This document shows positions 18,806-39,847 of a stretch of 64,000 nt of DNA, one piece after another. The stretch covers positions 31,504,441 to 31,568,440 of the forward strand of contig CM026568.1 of the NCBI GenBank assembly GCA_015143295.1, in the 5' to 3' direction. The stretch is from Tetracentron sinense (Eukaryota > Streptophyta > Magnoliopsida > Trochodendrales > Trochodendraceae). The notes under the pieces were generated by a model. It was not told the origin of the DNA, did no database searches, and worked only from the letters and a program-made list of their open reading frames with translations. The position numbers were made by a program, and so were the translations under genes. The number at the start of each line of letters is the position of its first letter. Position 1 is the stretch's first letter.

Positions 18806-19009
18806 TGTTAAAAAGGCTATTATTAGCTGGATACTAATTCCGTAATTAGTAACTCTGTGATTAGAAGTTTCCTATACTGTAATTAGTAGTTTCCTCATTG
18901 TAATTAGTTTCCTGTAAAGGTGGTTTGCCCTACACTCTTGTATTCTTATAAATATACCTCTAATAGAGAAGAATATATTATCAAGGGATTAGAACCCTAA
19001 ATTTTAACT
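18806..19009 (+). repeat. 3' LTR of the copia element
   Basis: 204 bp, about 99% identical to the 5' LTR and preceded by a purine-rich polypurine tract. Followed by the AATAT target duplication. Confidence 0.92.
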
Positions 19010-19014
19010 AATAT

Positions 19015-20179
19015 ATCTTAATATTCCCATGGTCTGGGAAGATATGGTATTGGTTTCAGGGCAGAGGCTATAAGAGCAAGTGAAAAACAGAGCAGGAGAG
19101 AGAAAAGAACAAAGAAATATGCCATTTTGAGTACAGTGGATGAGCTTTTCTTATTTAATGGATTGTTTGAATGCCAATTTAGTTACAAAATTTATGGGGA
19201 TTTTTCAATTTTGTTAAGAGATAAATCAACTAGTTCTTGGTCATAATTTTTGAGTTTTTAAAACTTCTCTCACTGCTTTGAAGCTGCTAAACTGCTTCTT
19301 CTATCTGTTCAATATAACAATGGTGTTTACTTTAGCTCGCAAATTTAAATTTTAAATTTAAGGTTCATTCTTCCAATTATACTGCACCCAAAACCTGTAG
19401 GATAAACAAATTAATGTCTGCACAATGAATTTGGTCTAAGTTTTAGATGTACTACAGATAATCTCGAAGTAAAAATCTTCCAGATTATTGAGACGCCTGC
19501 GAATTTTCATTGATGATGAAGATAGCTTTCATTTTTTTTTTTTTTCTTTTTTCTTATAGTTCTACTTATTGAAGTCATGCTCTATGTTGGGCCTTATTGC
19601 TAGTCTGCATTAGCTTTGATTTTTTCTTATAGTACTTTTGATTGAAGTCATGCTCTATGTTGTGCCTTTCTGCTTAGAGCCTGTATTTAGTTTCCCTTCA
19701 TTCAAAGGGTTATAGCCCAGCTACTTATATCCCGGCTATAAAGACCCGACCCGGCTCATGCCTTTACTCACTGATTTCTTAGCAGATTTCCATCTATAAG
19801 CAACGTAGATAATGTGGGACTAAAGCTCATCCCAGTGTCTTTGGAGCGATGGGTGCACATTCATGTATGTTAGCCCACACAGAGAGACATGAGTTTTGGT
19901 AACATCGCTCCACATTCATGTATGTTAGCCCACACAGAGAGATGTGACTTTTGGAACGTTACCGTGTAACTAAAGGAGCCCAAATGCATGTTGATCAGCT
20001 TCTTAAAAAGAGGAATTTCTAGAGTCAAAACTCACAGGATTTTGAATTGTTTTTGATAGTTGAGATCATGAGGGAGTATTCTAAAACTCCCACTTCCGGA
20101 AATAAAATAAAAGAGGAGAAAGAAGTGAAGAAGCCAAGGATTATATAGAAACAAAATTAACAGAAAAAAAAAAATTTAC
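19015..20179. other. Spacer with two small tandem duplications, no gene
   Basis: ATTGAAGTCATGCTCTATGT recurs at about 19568 and 19642, preceded by TTTTCTTATAGT in both copies. CACATTCATGTATGTTAGCC recurs at about 19856 and 19911, followed by CACACAGAGAGA. A weak plus-strand AATAAA lies near 20103. This is downstream of the LRR gene, which reads leftward; no kinase-coding frame is present on either strand. Confidence 0.5.
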
Positions 20180-23116
20180 TTACACCAATGTATTCTCCAT
20201 GGAACCTGTGTTCATTTTGTGGTGGAAAATGCCTGTTGTAGTAGAAATTTGCTTCTCTTGTGAAGGAACTAGAGCCATGAAGTTCACTTTCCAGTACTCT
20301 CCATTCCACTTTTTCTTTTCATCTCCACATACCCATTTCTCATCTTCTCTCTTATGTTCATTTCCACCACTATCCAAGCTAGAAATGGTGACTTTTCTCC
20401 ATTTATACCAGATCCTTAGCATGATATAAAGCATAACCAAGCATATTAGTGTAGAAGTAAAGACAATGGCCACTATAATCCCGGCAACTGCTTTATCTGA
20501 TAACCACTTTCTCTCTGAACCCGAAGATCCCAAACATGAAATCAACGGTGAGCCGCAGAGGTTTTCATTCCCCAAGAAGGAGTTGAGTGGAAATCCTGAA
20601 AAAGCTGAAGGAAGCTGACCATGGAGAAGATTATTTGACAAGTTAAGCATGTGGAGGCTGGTCAGTTTTCCAAGTGAATGAGGCACTTCTCCTTGGAGTT
20701 GATTGAAAGAGAGGTTCAGTCTCTCTAACTTCATGAGATTTCCAAGAGATGAAGGGATCTCACCAGATAATTGATTTCTACTGAGATCTAATATCACTTG
20801 TAGTTCAGTAAGCTTTCCTAGCTCAGATGGTATTGAACCCGTTAAGAAATTCTCGGAGAATCTCAATTCATAGAGCTTCCTACACTGTTGAATTGTGGAA
20901 GGAATTGGTCCAGAGAGATTGTTCCTCTGCAGATTGAGAACATTCAGAGAGATGAGATTTCCAATCTCTGGTGGGATCTCACCTAAGAGATTGTTGCTAT
21001 GTAGGGAAAGCTTAAGTAGTCTTGAACATCTTCCGAGCTCTGCCGGTACTTTCCCTTGGATTTTGTTGGACGACAGGTCTAGCTCCCCGAGTTCTTGTAA
21101 GCTTCCTAACCATGAAGGTATTGTGCCCGTCAATTGGTTATCATTGAGAAGGAGATGATCCAATTGCTTGCAGTTTGATAGTTCTGGTGCCACTTCTCCT
21201 GTGAGATTGTTGGATGATAAATCAAGAAAGTTAAGCTCTATAAGTTGGCCGAGTTTGGAGGGGATATTTCCAATCAGAAGATTGTGCCCGAGCCGGAGAC
21301 GGATAATACTTCTTGAGTTGGCAAGTCTAGAAGGAATTGGGCCTGAGAAGCTGTTATTTGTCAAGTCTAATTTGATCAGAGAGCTCGAACCGGACAGAGG
21401 ATAAATGCTCCCATTAAACCTGTTGTGAGAAAAATTAACAAATGTGAGATTTTTTAGAAGGAAGAGTGATTCAGGGAGAGGACCTTCAAAGGAGTTGTTG
21501 TAGAGAGTAATGAGGGTCAGCTCTGTAAGGAATCTAAATGTTGGCGGCAATGATCCCACAAATCTGTTATCAGCCAAGGCCAATAACTGAAGCTTCTTGC
21601 AGTAGCCCAAGCTCGGAGGGATTGGACCCGACATGTCATTCTGCCTCAGTTGAAGCAAAACCAGATTCTTAAGCTTCCCCATTGTCGCTGGAATGGACCC
21701 CGTGAAATGGTTTCCGAAGAAATCAATCTCTGCTAAGCTCGAGCAGTTTGTCAACTCTCTTGGTATACTTCCTGACATCTGGTTTTCATAGAGATATAGA
21801 ATACTCAATCTCTGTAGTTTTCCAATTTCCGTAGGAATTCTACCCGTGAGACTGTTGTGAAACAGAAAAAGAGTTTCCAGAGTAGTCAAATTTCCAATTT
21901 CAGAAGGTAGAGTTCCAGTAAAGCTGTTGTTATTGAGTAAAAGATCTGTGAGATTCTCTAGACTATCCAGACCAGATGGTATCTCTCCGCCGAGGCTGTT
22001 GCCTGAAAGGTCTAACTGTCGAAGGGAAGAACAGTTCAATAGCTGTGTTGGGATTTTCCCAGTGAGCTTATTTTGATCTAGAAACAGTTTCTGCAAATTC
22101 GAATTATTGACACAGAGGTTGCTCGGGATTTCACCTGTCAGAAGATTATCAGACAGAACCAACGACTCTAGATTTTGGGTATTGAGGATGCTGAAAGTCC
22201 CTGATAGATTATTCTTTGATAAGTCAAGGCTCTGCAGCTGACTCAACTGGTTTAGCTCTGAAGGAATTTCACCATTCAATCTATTCCCAAGCAAATTCAA
22301 ATACTGCAGATTGAATAGACTACCCAACTCAATGGGAATCGGCCCGGAGAGGCTGTTATTGGCCAAGTTTAGAATCTCCAGAGCTTGAATCTTTCCCATC
22401 AAAGCAGGGATTTCTCCATCCAGCCTGTTGTTAGATGCCGAAAAAATTTGAAGCTCTCGGCAGTTATGTATCTCTTCTGTTATGAGGCCACTGAGACTGT
22501 TCTTCTGCAAATCCAGAGATTTCAGATGCTTCAGATTACCAATCTCGACTGGAATGCTTCCATTTAATTGGCAATAAGCAAGACCCAGTACCCTCAACTC
22601 CTTCAAGTTACCAATCTGTGGTGTAATTTCTCCTGTCAACTTGTTATCTCCTACTCTAAGAACTTGCAAATTCTTCAAAAGACCAATCTCTGCAGGAATT
22701 TTACCAGAGAGAGAATTTGAATACAGATAAAGTTCCTCTAGATTTTGAAGCTGTCCGAGCTGAGGAGGAATTGAACCAGTGAGAGAATTCGAAGACAAAT
22801 CAAGGACTCGAATAGAGACGAGGTACGAGAAATCAGGGGAGATCAAACCGGATAGTCCTGACTGAGATAGGTTCAGACTCACAACATGGGTTAGATTCTC
22901 TGAACATCTGATTCCATTCCAGCTGCATATATCAGCTCCTGAAGACCAGTTTTCGAGAACTCCTTCAGGGTCAGTGAATTGTGATTTAATTCTCAGAAGC
23001 CAGTAAGAATCCACTGAGTTATCTCCAAGAGTAACAGAAAGAAAAACACTAAGTAATGATAAAAACAGCATCAAATGACACATTTGAATCCTGCCCATTT
23101 GAGAATCTTTGTTCAA
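20180..23116 (-). CDS. LRR receptor protein with GSO1-like ectodomain and no kinase domain
   Basis: One 978-residue open frame. A hydrophobic signal peptide covers residues about 1-31 (MCHLMLFLSLLSVFLSVTLG region). An N-terminal cap with CSWNGIRC follows at about 65-72. About 30 plant-type leucine-rich repeats (LxxLxLxxNxLxGxIPxxLG) run from about 77 to 845. A C-terminal cap NLCGSP and a membrane helix (AGIIVAIVFTSTLICLVMLY, about 876-899) follow. The ectodomain, including the cap NSFLGNENLCGSPL, is most like the GSO1/GSO2 (SCHENGEN3) receptor-kinase group. After the helix there is only a 79-residue basic/polar tail ending GSMENTLV, with no ATP-binding loop, HRD or DFG. It is therefore either a receptor-like protein needing a kinase partner or a receptor kinase that has lost its kinase. 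The reading frame is intact. A start at Met7 is an alternative and leaves the signal peptide whole. Confidence 0.9.
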   Translation of the reverse strand: MNKDSQMGRIQMCHLMLFLSLLSVFLSVTLGDNSVDSYWLLRIKSQFTDPEGVLENWSSGADICSWNGIRCSENLTHVVSLNLSQSGLSGLISPDFSYLVSIRVLDLSSNSLTGSIPPQLGQLQNLEELYLYSNSLSGKIPAEIGLLKNLQVLRVGDNKLTGEITPQIGNLKELRVLGLAYCQLNGSIPVEIGNLKHLKSLDLQKNSLSGLITEEIHNCRELQIFSASNNRLDGEIPALMGKIQALEILNLANNSLSGPIPIELGSLFNLQYLNLLGNRLNGEIPSELNQLSQLQSLDLSKNNLSGTFSILNTQNLESLVLSDNLLTGEIPSNLCVNNSNLQKLFLDQNKLTGKIPTQLLNCSSLRQLDLSGNSLGGEIPSGLDSLENLTDLLLNNNSFTGTLPSEIGNLTTLETLFLFHNSLTGRIPTEIGKLQRLSILYLYENQMSGSIPRELTNCSSLAEIDFFGNHFTGSIPATMGKLKNLVLLQLRQNDMSGPIPPSLGYCKKLQLLALADNRFVGSLPPTFRFLTELTLITLYNNSFEGPLPESLFLLKNLTFVNFSHNRFNGSIYPLSGSSSLIKLDLTNNSFSGPIPSRLANSRSIIRLRLGHNLLIGNIPSKLGQLIELNFLDLSSNNLTGEVAPELSNCKQLDHLLLNDNQLTGTIPSWLGSLQELGELDLSSNKIQGKVPAELGRCSRLLKLSLHSNNLLGEIPPEIGNLISLNVLNLQRNNLSGPIPSTIQQCRKLYELRFSENFLTGSIPSELGKLTELQVILDLSRNQLSGEIPSSLGNLMKLERLNLSFNQLQGEVPHSLGKLTSLHMLNLSNNLLHGQLPSAFSGFPLNSFLGNENLCGSPLISCLGSSGSERKWLSDKAVAGIIVAIVFTSTLICLVMLYIMLRIWYKWRKVTISSLDSGGNEHKREDEKWVCGDEKKKWNGEYWKVNFMALVPSQEKQISTTTGIFHHKMNTGSMENTLV

Positions 23117-23634
23117 GATGAGTTTATGGGCAAATTAAAAGATACACGAATTGAAAAACTTACAATATCTCAACTCAGGGAGCGCAGTTGCACGCAGAAA
23201 TGGACATCAAGAACAAGCAGAGGATACTCACAATTTTGGCCTTACAAGAAATAAAATTAGGAAACAAGATATGAATAGGTATTCAAGGAAGAGATTTTGA
23301 ATGAGAGGTAGGAAGAGTAAACTGCTGGGATGATAGAAGCTTGGCAGTTTAAATAGTTTTATTAAAGTGTGGGACTGGCTAGACAGTTTATAAGGAGAAT
23401 TAAAATGCTAGAAAGTGATGAAACTTTTAACCACATTTTGTAAAGATTGCTTTCTCCTTCTTTCCTTTTCAGTTTGGGAATAAGTATGGCTTTATCTTCA
23501 TAATTATGAAATTTTGTAGCATGGGTTAGTAGCTTGTGATATGGGGGATGTGCATGGAAGTCCCACTTGTGCCCTGTAAATTTAAGAAGTGGGCCTCTCT
23601 CTAGAGCTGATCTACTTGGAGATCTTTTCTGATT

Positions 23635-23637
<3 letters not shown>
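23117..23637 (-). promoter_or_regulatory. 5' leader and probable promoter of the LRR receptor gene
   Basis: A possible 5'-UTR intron donor, ATTG|TAAGTT on the minus strand, lies near 23160. A TATA-like CTATTTAAAC lies on the minus strand near 23348-23357, and a GA-repeat tract follows upstream. Assigned from position and motifs only. Confidence 0.35.

Positions 23638-23695
<58 letters not shown>
23638..23695. repeat. (TC)n/(TA)n microsatellite
   Basis: About 40 bp of TC repeats run into about 16 bp of TA repeats, some 520-580 bp upstream of the LRR start codon. Confidence 0.9.
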
Positions 23696-26650
23696 AGCTC
23701 TTTTTTTCTATTTTATATGGAGGAAATTTGCAGGAATTGATAAGGAAGATTTGACTTTTAAGAGATTTGGTCAATTTAAACTTCAACTAATGTCAACCAA
23801 ATGGGTATAAACCCACTATATTACAGAGAATATATGATGTCCCTAGGTTGATTAAGGAAGATGCTCCATACACCCTTTACCGCACACTTGGCTCATCTGT
23901 ACCTCGGTCAAGTTTATTCAACCAGCACCATCCGGGACTGGCTGAAGGATCATAAACAAGAGAGAAATAGAGAATGGAAAACGATGCAGCCAAAGAAAGA
24001 TCCATGCAATTAGGCAGATATATGCCTCTAATCAGTCTCTTATATGCCCCATCTAAGAGGTGGATCATTGATTGAATGGTCAGGATTGAGTTAGAGCATC
24101 GTCTTCAATGCACCTAGGGTGCATCCTCTATTTTCATTAATTTGTTGTTTCTATATGCCAGTCTTTCACCTTTCTTTTTGGTTAATTACTATTTTAATTT
24201 GAAATAAATAAGGCCAAGGTCTACAGATCAAATTTCCTCTCCCTCTCCCTCAACCAAAACCCACCTAATACAAAATTAAAAAGAGGAAGAAAACAGAGAG
24301 CAAAACCACCACACTTCTTTCAATTTCACAGTGGAACAACTTCATCAATCAAGTTCAAACCAGAAGAGACCATGTGGGTTTTGGTTTTATATATGCAAGA
24401 GATGCTCTCATGGCCCATTTGGGTCTGATTAACTTTATCTGATATATGTACATATATTTTTTTTAATAGAGGTGGGGGTATGGCTTCATTGTCTCTAGGG
24501 AGGATTCCTGTTTACAAGAATCCAAACAAGTGAAGACAAAGTGGTTCACTTCACAGTTGGATTTTCTTTGAGACAAAACCTACTTAGCTTTCACTGGTAG
24601 CTTTATATCTTTACCTTTCCTTAGTTTCTTGGGCTTTAAGCAGAGAAAACCAATGTGGATGAAAATCTTACAAGGAATGTCCTATCAAAATCCCTTGATA
24701 AGGAACAAAGTACATCCTGCCTGGACCAATGTTACCCAAGTGCTTTTTTGCCCTTTGATTTTACTCTCTCTCCCCCCCCCCCACACACACGCATGTACAT
24801 ACACAAGCATGTTCATTTGTGGATTTATGCATATTTAAATGTATGTATATTTTCTTATATTCCGGCATGTAATTAGAATTTGTCAGTTTCACATTTGACA
24901 TTCTCTTTGTTCCAACCTTCTAACTTCTGTAGATAAGAAATCCAATGTGCAATAACATCTCTAATCATCTTACTAAATCAATTGTTTTCCAACCTCCTCA
25001 AGACACTTGGGTCATTTTTAGTGAGTTTTCTCTTCTTCTACCTAATATGAGCCTTTTGTTATATCCCACGTGTAGTAAAAGAGAGAGTGTTAACAACCAG
25101 GTACCCATATTAGACAAAATACCACCTACTCTAGAATTTAGAAAGATATACCTGGATGTCTGGGTGATTTATATATTGCAACACTCAGAGAGAAAGAGCA
25201 ATAAATAAAAAACAAAAGGCCAAAGGAGAAGGTACATAATTGGAGATCTAATAGCAATATAATAATAAACTTAATTATAATAAATCTACAATAATTGTGG
25301 TAAAAAAAGGATTATTAAAAAAGGACAAGACCAAAGTTATTACACAATTTCTATCTATATTTATTTCCTTTTTGATAAAATAAAAGTATTTTAAATAATG
25401 TTAAATCAATGTGAAAACAATAATCCTGTAATGACCAGGGAGGAACTAAAAATATCCCTTGATTTTGTTGTTATGGAGACAGTTATAGGAGTATTGGTAC
25501 AAGCACTAATCCTTTTAATTAGTTAATCAGTTAGTGTTGACTTTCTTTTTTGTTAAACTACCTTTGATTAGTTATTCTCATTGATTGATTAATGAGATGT
25601 TGACTTTGGTTTGCTAACTTTGCATGTAATCTTGCAGCTTTTGGTAGCCAACTCCATCTGCTTCCTTATGGTTTTGACCACTGATATTAAAGAGAAGCTT
25701 AATGGAGCTTCTCTATGTTTGGTCAACTTAGTCTACTTGCTTCATCACCTCTCATTAAGGGACTTTGGTTGGTAATTAGATATATAAATGATTAATCTAA
25801 ATATATGATTCATCAAGCACTTCTCCTATACAATTAAGTTAATTGTATACCAGAATCAGGCCTGATCTGATGATAGAATCCACCCAATCTATCACCTTCT
25901 TTCAAATTGCAGAAAAAAATACGAAAAATGTAATACGAAAAAACAGAAAAAAAATCTATTGATCAGGTGGTAATCGTCATTCAATCAAGATTTCTGGATG
26001 TGCATTAGAAGCAAAAGCTACTAAGCGACATTCACACTCATGATTCCTCATGAGCAAGGTTAGACATGAATCCATGTGTTTTCTGCTTACTTGAATGGTG
26101 AGTGCAAGGAAACACATACTTTCACGCATCCATATCTGATCTAAAGAAGATGTTACAGTATCTAGGTGTGTAAGGTGATGAAATTTGCATTTCCCGCTGA
26201 TTTTAGAATTAGATGACACTAAGCACTTATAGTGCGGCAGAAACATAATCCACACTTCCAAATATCAAAGCCACTCCAACTGAGTTTTAGTATGTTTCGC
26301 AGCTGGTTTGGCATCGTGCAATGTTAACTTCGTTACCAAACACCATCTAAAGGCTGTTTGTTAACTTACAGTACTTCCCAAGGAACTTCGATGAGTAACC
26401 CATTCAAAGTTTTCACTTTTTAACTATGTAATCTTTAGGGAGGTTCAGTACATCAAACACTGAGCCATGAAGACAAAAATCTCAAAATACAAGTACATGT
26501 GTAGTTATAACCATTACAACTCTCTTGTGCATAGAATAAAGAAACTGGAAAGTATAACCAAGAAAATGAGACATTGCAAATTGGTATGAAAGGATGACAA
26601 AATACTTCCAACTTAAGAGGAAGACTCTTAGATGAACCAGTATCACTTAG
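23696..26650. other. Intergenic, no gene recognised
   Basis: AT-rich sequence with a C/CA run near 24770-24790 and many short frames that do not resemble known proteins. It contains the far upstream region of the LRR gene and the downstream flank (3' UTR) of the receptor kinase ending at 26701. Confidence 0.5.
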
Positions 26651-26700
26651 CATGTTTCTCTATATAAGTTTATATACATGGTTTCCTCCCTCATCTGGCC

Positions 26701-35657
<8,957 letters not shown>

Positions 35658-38600
35658 ATTTGAAACACCCTAATGTTTTCTTAATCTTGAGATATCTGTA
35701 GAAATCTAAGATCTGAGAACAGCCACATAAAATTTAGGAGAAATCCAACTCCTGAAACTCTTCTCTGGACTAGTTTATGTTACTACAGCATCTGTGATCA
35801 AAGCAAATGAGAGCTGAACAACGATTTGTGCCATAGAAAGAATCCATCATCCATCTCATGGATTTTCTGCAGAATCAGTAGTTTGAGATTGAGAAATCCT
35901 AATCTAGTTATAACAAGAAGACAGAATTCAATGTATCTTTCTTATAAGAAAACAGATAAAGATCATCCTATAGTTCATCAGAAATCTGCACAAATTAGTA
36001 GAATTTAGATTGAAAACTCCTAAAATAACAAAAACTCATCTGGAGAAACACTTCTTAGATCAAATAATACAACAAAGATACCTGTTTCCCAGAAAATTAC
36101 AGGAAAAAATCACGGGCATTACTGAGAAGACCCCAATTTTCCTTTGCAGCTTTTCATCAATCTGATAAGACTAATAGATTTTATAAAGAAATCAAGATGT
36201 ATAGAGGAATTCTTTCTCTAATCTTCTTCAGGCAATTGTAAAATCCGTTGAAAAGAAGTAAGAGAAGAAAAACTGCTTGGACTTGCTTTCTCTAATCTTA
36301 AAAAACGGAGATTCAAAGAGTCTAGAAGAAAGGGTCTGAAAACTTGAAATCTGAGAGAAAGCCAAACAAAGACCAGATTCAAAGCGAATGACGTGAAAGT
36401 TTTGAATTTCCGAGTTCCTAGTTTGGAAGATTGAGATAACGGTTGAATTTTTTTTTCGTTACACCTTTCTTGACTAAGTAACCCATGTTCAGCTAAATAT
36501 ACGAAATTGCCTTATTTCTTATATTTACTCAAATGACTTGAGGTACCCCTCTAGTCAGTTAGTATTTCCAAACCTAAATACCTAATAGAGATTGGAACAG
36601 TAAAGGGTTGAGGAACCTGGTCTTGAAAATGAGATTTTAAGTCATTTACCAAATTACCCTCATAATCATATTCCTGGCTAAAACTTTATGATAAAGAATG
36701 GAACAGTAAAGGGCTCATAGCTAAATGGCATCTCAAAAGTGACATCTTTTTTCTTGTTGAAAGTTGTTAATGGAACCCGCAACTTCATTAGTTTTGTGTT
36801 TTTTAAATCGGTAATGCAATATCGTTAATAAAAAAGATAAGAAACAGGTAGATTCGCAAAAGATGAACCTAAAAGAAAGAAATAGCTAGAGCATGACAAA
36901 AAGAAGAAAACAAATAATCACAACACCACCCCAGCTATTATTTATGGGTGCGCGATGTAATGAAACCATGATGGACTTTAGCGAGTGAGCATATCGTCTT
37001 TTGTGAACTGAACCTTCTCCTATACTGCTCTAACAGTGTAGTATGAAACCTTGAGTTGGTAGGTAACCTAAAGTTTTTTATTTTTTATGAGAGATATAAT
37101 TTACCTACATTAGTAAAGCCAAACGGTCAGAAGTTAGCTTGGGCAGTAGAGCTCTTGCAACTCATACCTGGGTGGGATTAGATCCCCAGACCTCCTCTAT
37201 GGAATTGGTTTATTAAATTTTTGGGCCAAAGTCCTTGAAGAGTACTTTGTATTCAAGTGTAAGTAGGAAGAATGGCTATTGAAGACTAGAATAGGGATAT
37301 TTTAGTCATTTGAAAAAATTCAAGGAGAGATTTTCCATTTCCATCTCAATTTCATCCTTCTATGGCACTTCTATGATTCTCTTAAAGGTCAAGGAAGGAT
37401 GTTAAAGAAGAATTTCTTGAAGGAGTTATTTCTTGAACAATGATTCAGAGAAGGATGTTAAAGAAGAATTTAAGGAGAAACCACCCTTGAAAATAATTCC
37501 AACATCCACCTAACTCGTGAAGGAATTATTTCTTGAACAATGATTCAGCAGCTTGCATTGACTTTTGACAAATCAAAACAATAATTCCGTCTATTTTATC
37601 CACAAATGCCTCAACCTTCCAATTAAATATCGCAATTACCCTTCCCGTTATCACACAAAAACCTTGTAGTGATGGGCTTCGGATTACCTCTGGTGTATTG
37701 CTGCTGGTTAGAAGCTGTGTCAGTATACTGTATATCATTGTTTTCAGGCTGGTTTTGGCAAGTCAGGTTGGATTTCGGTTTAACTCCGACCCATTGCAAT
37801 CCCGGTAAACCATACATTCGGCCACGCAAACGGAGGTAGTCAACGTTGTTGACACTTTCCCTAATTACAGTGGTATTTCCGATATATTGTAAAATTCTAA
37901 GGGTGAAATTAGGAGGGGTAGGTACAGATTGGTTTTGGGGCGGTTTGGTAGGTACGGATGCGAAATAAGAGATAATGTTAGGACTTGGGGGAATAAATTG
38001 AAGAAATTTCGAGTAAATAGGTCCACACGTGACGTGACTAGACTATGGTATTGGAGGCTAGAGCTCTTAATAGGCCGGGCCTGGGGGACAAGACAGGCTG
38101 GGCCAGGCATGGGTTAACCATCTGCCCCAGAACGGCCAGGGCCTGAGATGGGTTTAAGACATCTGGCCAAAGCCCCTTGCTTAAAACCTGTCTTGACTCT
38201 AGAGCCATCATTCAAGTGGGCCCAATTCAAATTGTACAGTATATATAGTCCATGGCCCCATCTAATATTCATACAAATTTATATCAAGTCTCCAGTCTGA
38301 CCCATGGACCAGATTCTATTGCCCAAGCCTGGCATATGAAAGGGCTGGGCCTACAAGTTTTTCAGGCTATATCAGCCCATTGACAGACGAACTTGAGCCT
38401 ATTTTATCATTACATTTTGATTTTTCATTGAGGCACAAGCCCAATTCAGCCCTGTTTTGAACATCTATTGAGCTGAGCCCAAGCCACGTAACCACGCTCA
38501 CAACTAATTCTTACTTGGTTATGGTAGGCCTAGCAAATTAGAAAGGGATTGGACCAAAGGCCTCTCTGACACCCCCAATGGACTGAGCTGATACTTCAAC

Positions 38601-39360
38601 TTCGCAGCCTCAATGTCGTTCCATGTGTGCACACGTGTGTGTGTTAGAGAGAGAGAAACTAACCCCCCCCCCAACTCAGTCCCACATATAACATAAGATA
38701 TGTATAAACTGTATAAGTGGCACCGACCTGTCCCACGTGTGGCCCACCACGTGCAAGAAGAGAACAAAAAAATTAACGTTTCTTTTGTTGCCCATAAAGG
38801 CATAAAGCAAATAAGAGTTCTCACTAGAACAAAACTCCCTTTTTCTCTTTTTATCCCCCACCTCATGTGAACCACCTTCTCAATACAAAAGATGCCCTTA
38901 AAAGTTAAAAGTCATCTCTCACTATGGGTCTATGGGGTCCTCGTCTAACTAAAAAAACTGCCTCCACCTTTTCAATGTCTAAAATGCCTTCCTCCTCCTC
39001 CTCCTCCTCCTCTAGAATGTTCAAAACTTCAAATGTGTGATTAAAAATCCTAATTAACTGTAGAATGTTGTAAGGGTATTTTGGTAAACTGACACTCTAG
39101 GTACACTGTATATGCCTATATTTTTTTTTTTGGAATAATATATGCCTAATAGCTATATGGTATATGCTAACCCATTTGAGTGGCTGGCTAGCTCTCATTT
39201 TCCTACATTGGACCACTTGCAAATCCAATTTTTGGTCTCTTGGGGGACTTTCTACAAAAAGACACAACAAAGAGTTTTTGAGGTGAGCACCTTCTTCCGT
39301 TTTTTTTTCTTCCCTTAACGTACATACATTCCATCCTTGTAAAGCTCTTTCAATGCTAGC
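35658..39360. other. Intergenic, no gene; upstream region of the receptor kinase
   Basis: 35658-36470 is probably 5' leader and promoter of the receptor kinase, with imperfectly repeated phrases (CAGAATCAGTAG / CAAATTAGTAG). 36790-36930 resembles an antisense LINE tail. 38040-38480 is richer in GGCC/GGGCC words (AATAGGCCGGGCCTGGG), as in common plant dispersed repeats. A (CTC)n run lies near 38990-39013. No protein is recognised. Confidence 0.45.
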
Positions 39361-39480
39361 ATTACAAGAAAAAAAAAGAAAAGATTAGTGACGGAAATTT
39401 AAGGACGGAAGATAAGCTACATCTATGTTATATAATGACGGTTATCTTCCCGTCGCTATATTTCCATCACTACACTTCAG
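39361..39480. mobile_element. CACTA-type terminal fragment
   Basis: ATTACAAGAAAAAAAAAG resembles the CACTACAAGAAAA end of En/Spm elements. It is followed by the typical subterminal words TAGTGACGGAAAT, GACGGAAG and CCCGTCGCTATA. No complete second end. Confidence 0.4.
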
Positions 39481-39492
39481 TTTACCAACATA

Positions 39493-39847
39493 TCTTTACT
39501 ATTATAATGCGAGAGGCAGATGATTTTTCCGAAATTCCTAAATTACCCGTATATCTTTTGTAGATGATTTTTCCGAAATTCTCAAATTACCCTTATATAA
39601 AACAAAACATTGATTTAATATTTTACTTTAATTCCCAAACTACCCCTTGTCATCTATCTATTTAGAATCACAGCCAATCGCGATTGACCTCGGGGAGAGT
39701 TCAATCACACCCGTTGCCCCTCTTAATTCCTATTAATTAATTGTGGTTAACTTCTTCCCCTTGCTCTCACGTGCATTGCACATGCCACTAGCGAGTTCAA
39801 TAGGGTGTCGTTAACTCCTTCTCTACACTCTCACGTGCCACCCACTA
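39493..39847 (+). mobile_element. Short Helitron-like element
   Basis: The 5' end reads A|TCTTTACTATTATAATGC. Near the 3' end CTCACGTGCATTGCACATGC forms a hairpin followed by CACTAG (39785-39790). A second, poorer end finishes CCCACTAG at 39847 before T. The body holds two copies of AGATGATTTTTCCGAAATTC about 45 bp apart and a foldback-family piece (about 39660-39760). Confidence 0.45.

Larger units (their letters stand above)
13913..19009 (+). mobile_element. Ty1/copia LTR retrotransposon, near full length, young but broken
   Basis: Two 204-bp LTRs differ at only about two sites, and the flanks share a 5-bp duplication AATAT (13908-13912, 19010-19014). The primer-binding site TGGTATCAGAGCC follows the left LTR, matching initiator-Met tRNA use in plant copia elements. 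The purine tract GAGGGGGAG precedes the right LTR. Parts in order: leader with an unusual CCATTACC-rich stretch (about 14140-14560), gag (about 14.6-15.5 kb) with a CCHC zinc knuckle (CTHCGENGHTKSRC), protease (IDSGATDHM), integrase (about 16.0-16.8 kb, HHCC region then DDE domain), reverse transcriptase (about 17.3-18.2 kb, YVDDM) and RNase H (about 18.3-18.8 kb). The order INT before RT makes it copia. It carries about two to three coding breaks, so it is a recent fossil. About 1% LTR divergence suggests an age below roughly one million years at commonly used plant rates. Confidence 0.95.

Noticed and set aside
13913-20179. Kinase exon for the LRR receptor hidden downstream of its stop
   Set aside because: No frame on the minus strand in 19.0-20.2 kb has kinase motifs, and the next 5 kb is the copia element. 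Only longer-range splicing could rescue the idea.
38040-38480. GGCC-rich block as a CpG island promoter
   Set aside because: Short repeated GGGCC/CCCAAG words of a kind common in plant repeats, with no gene beside it.
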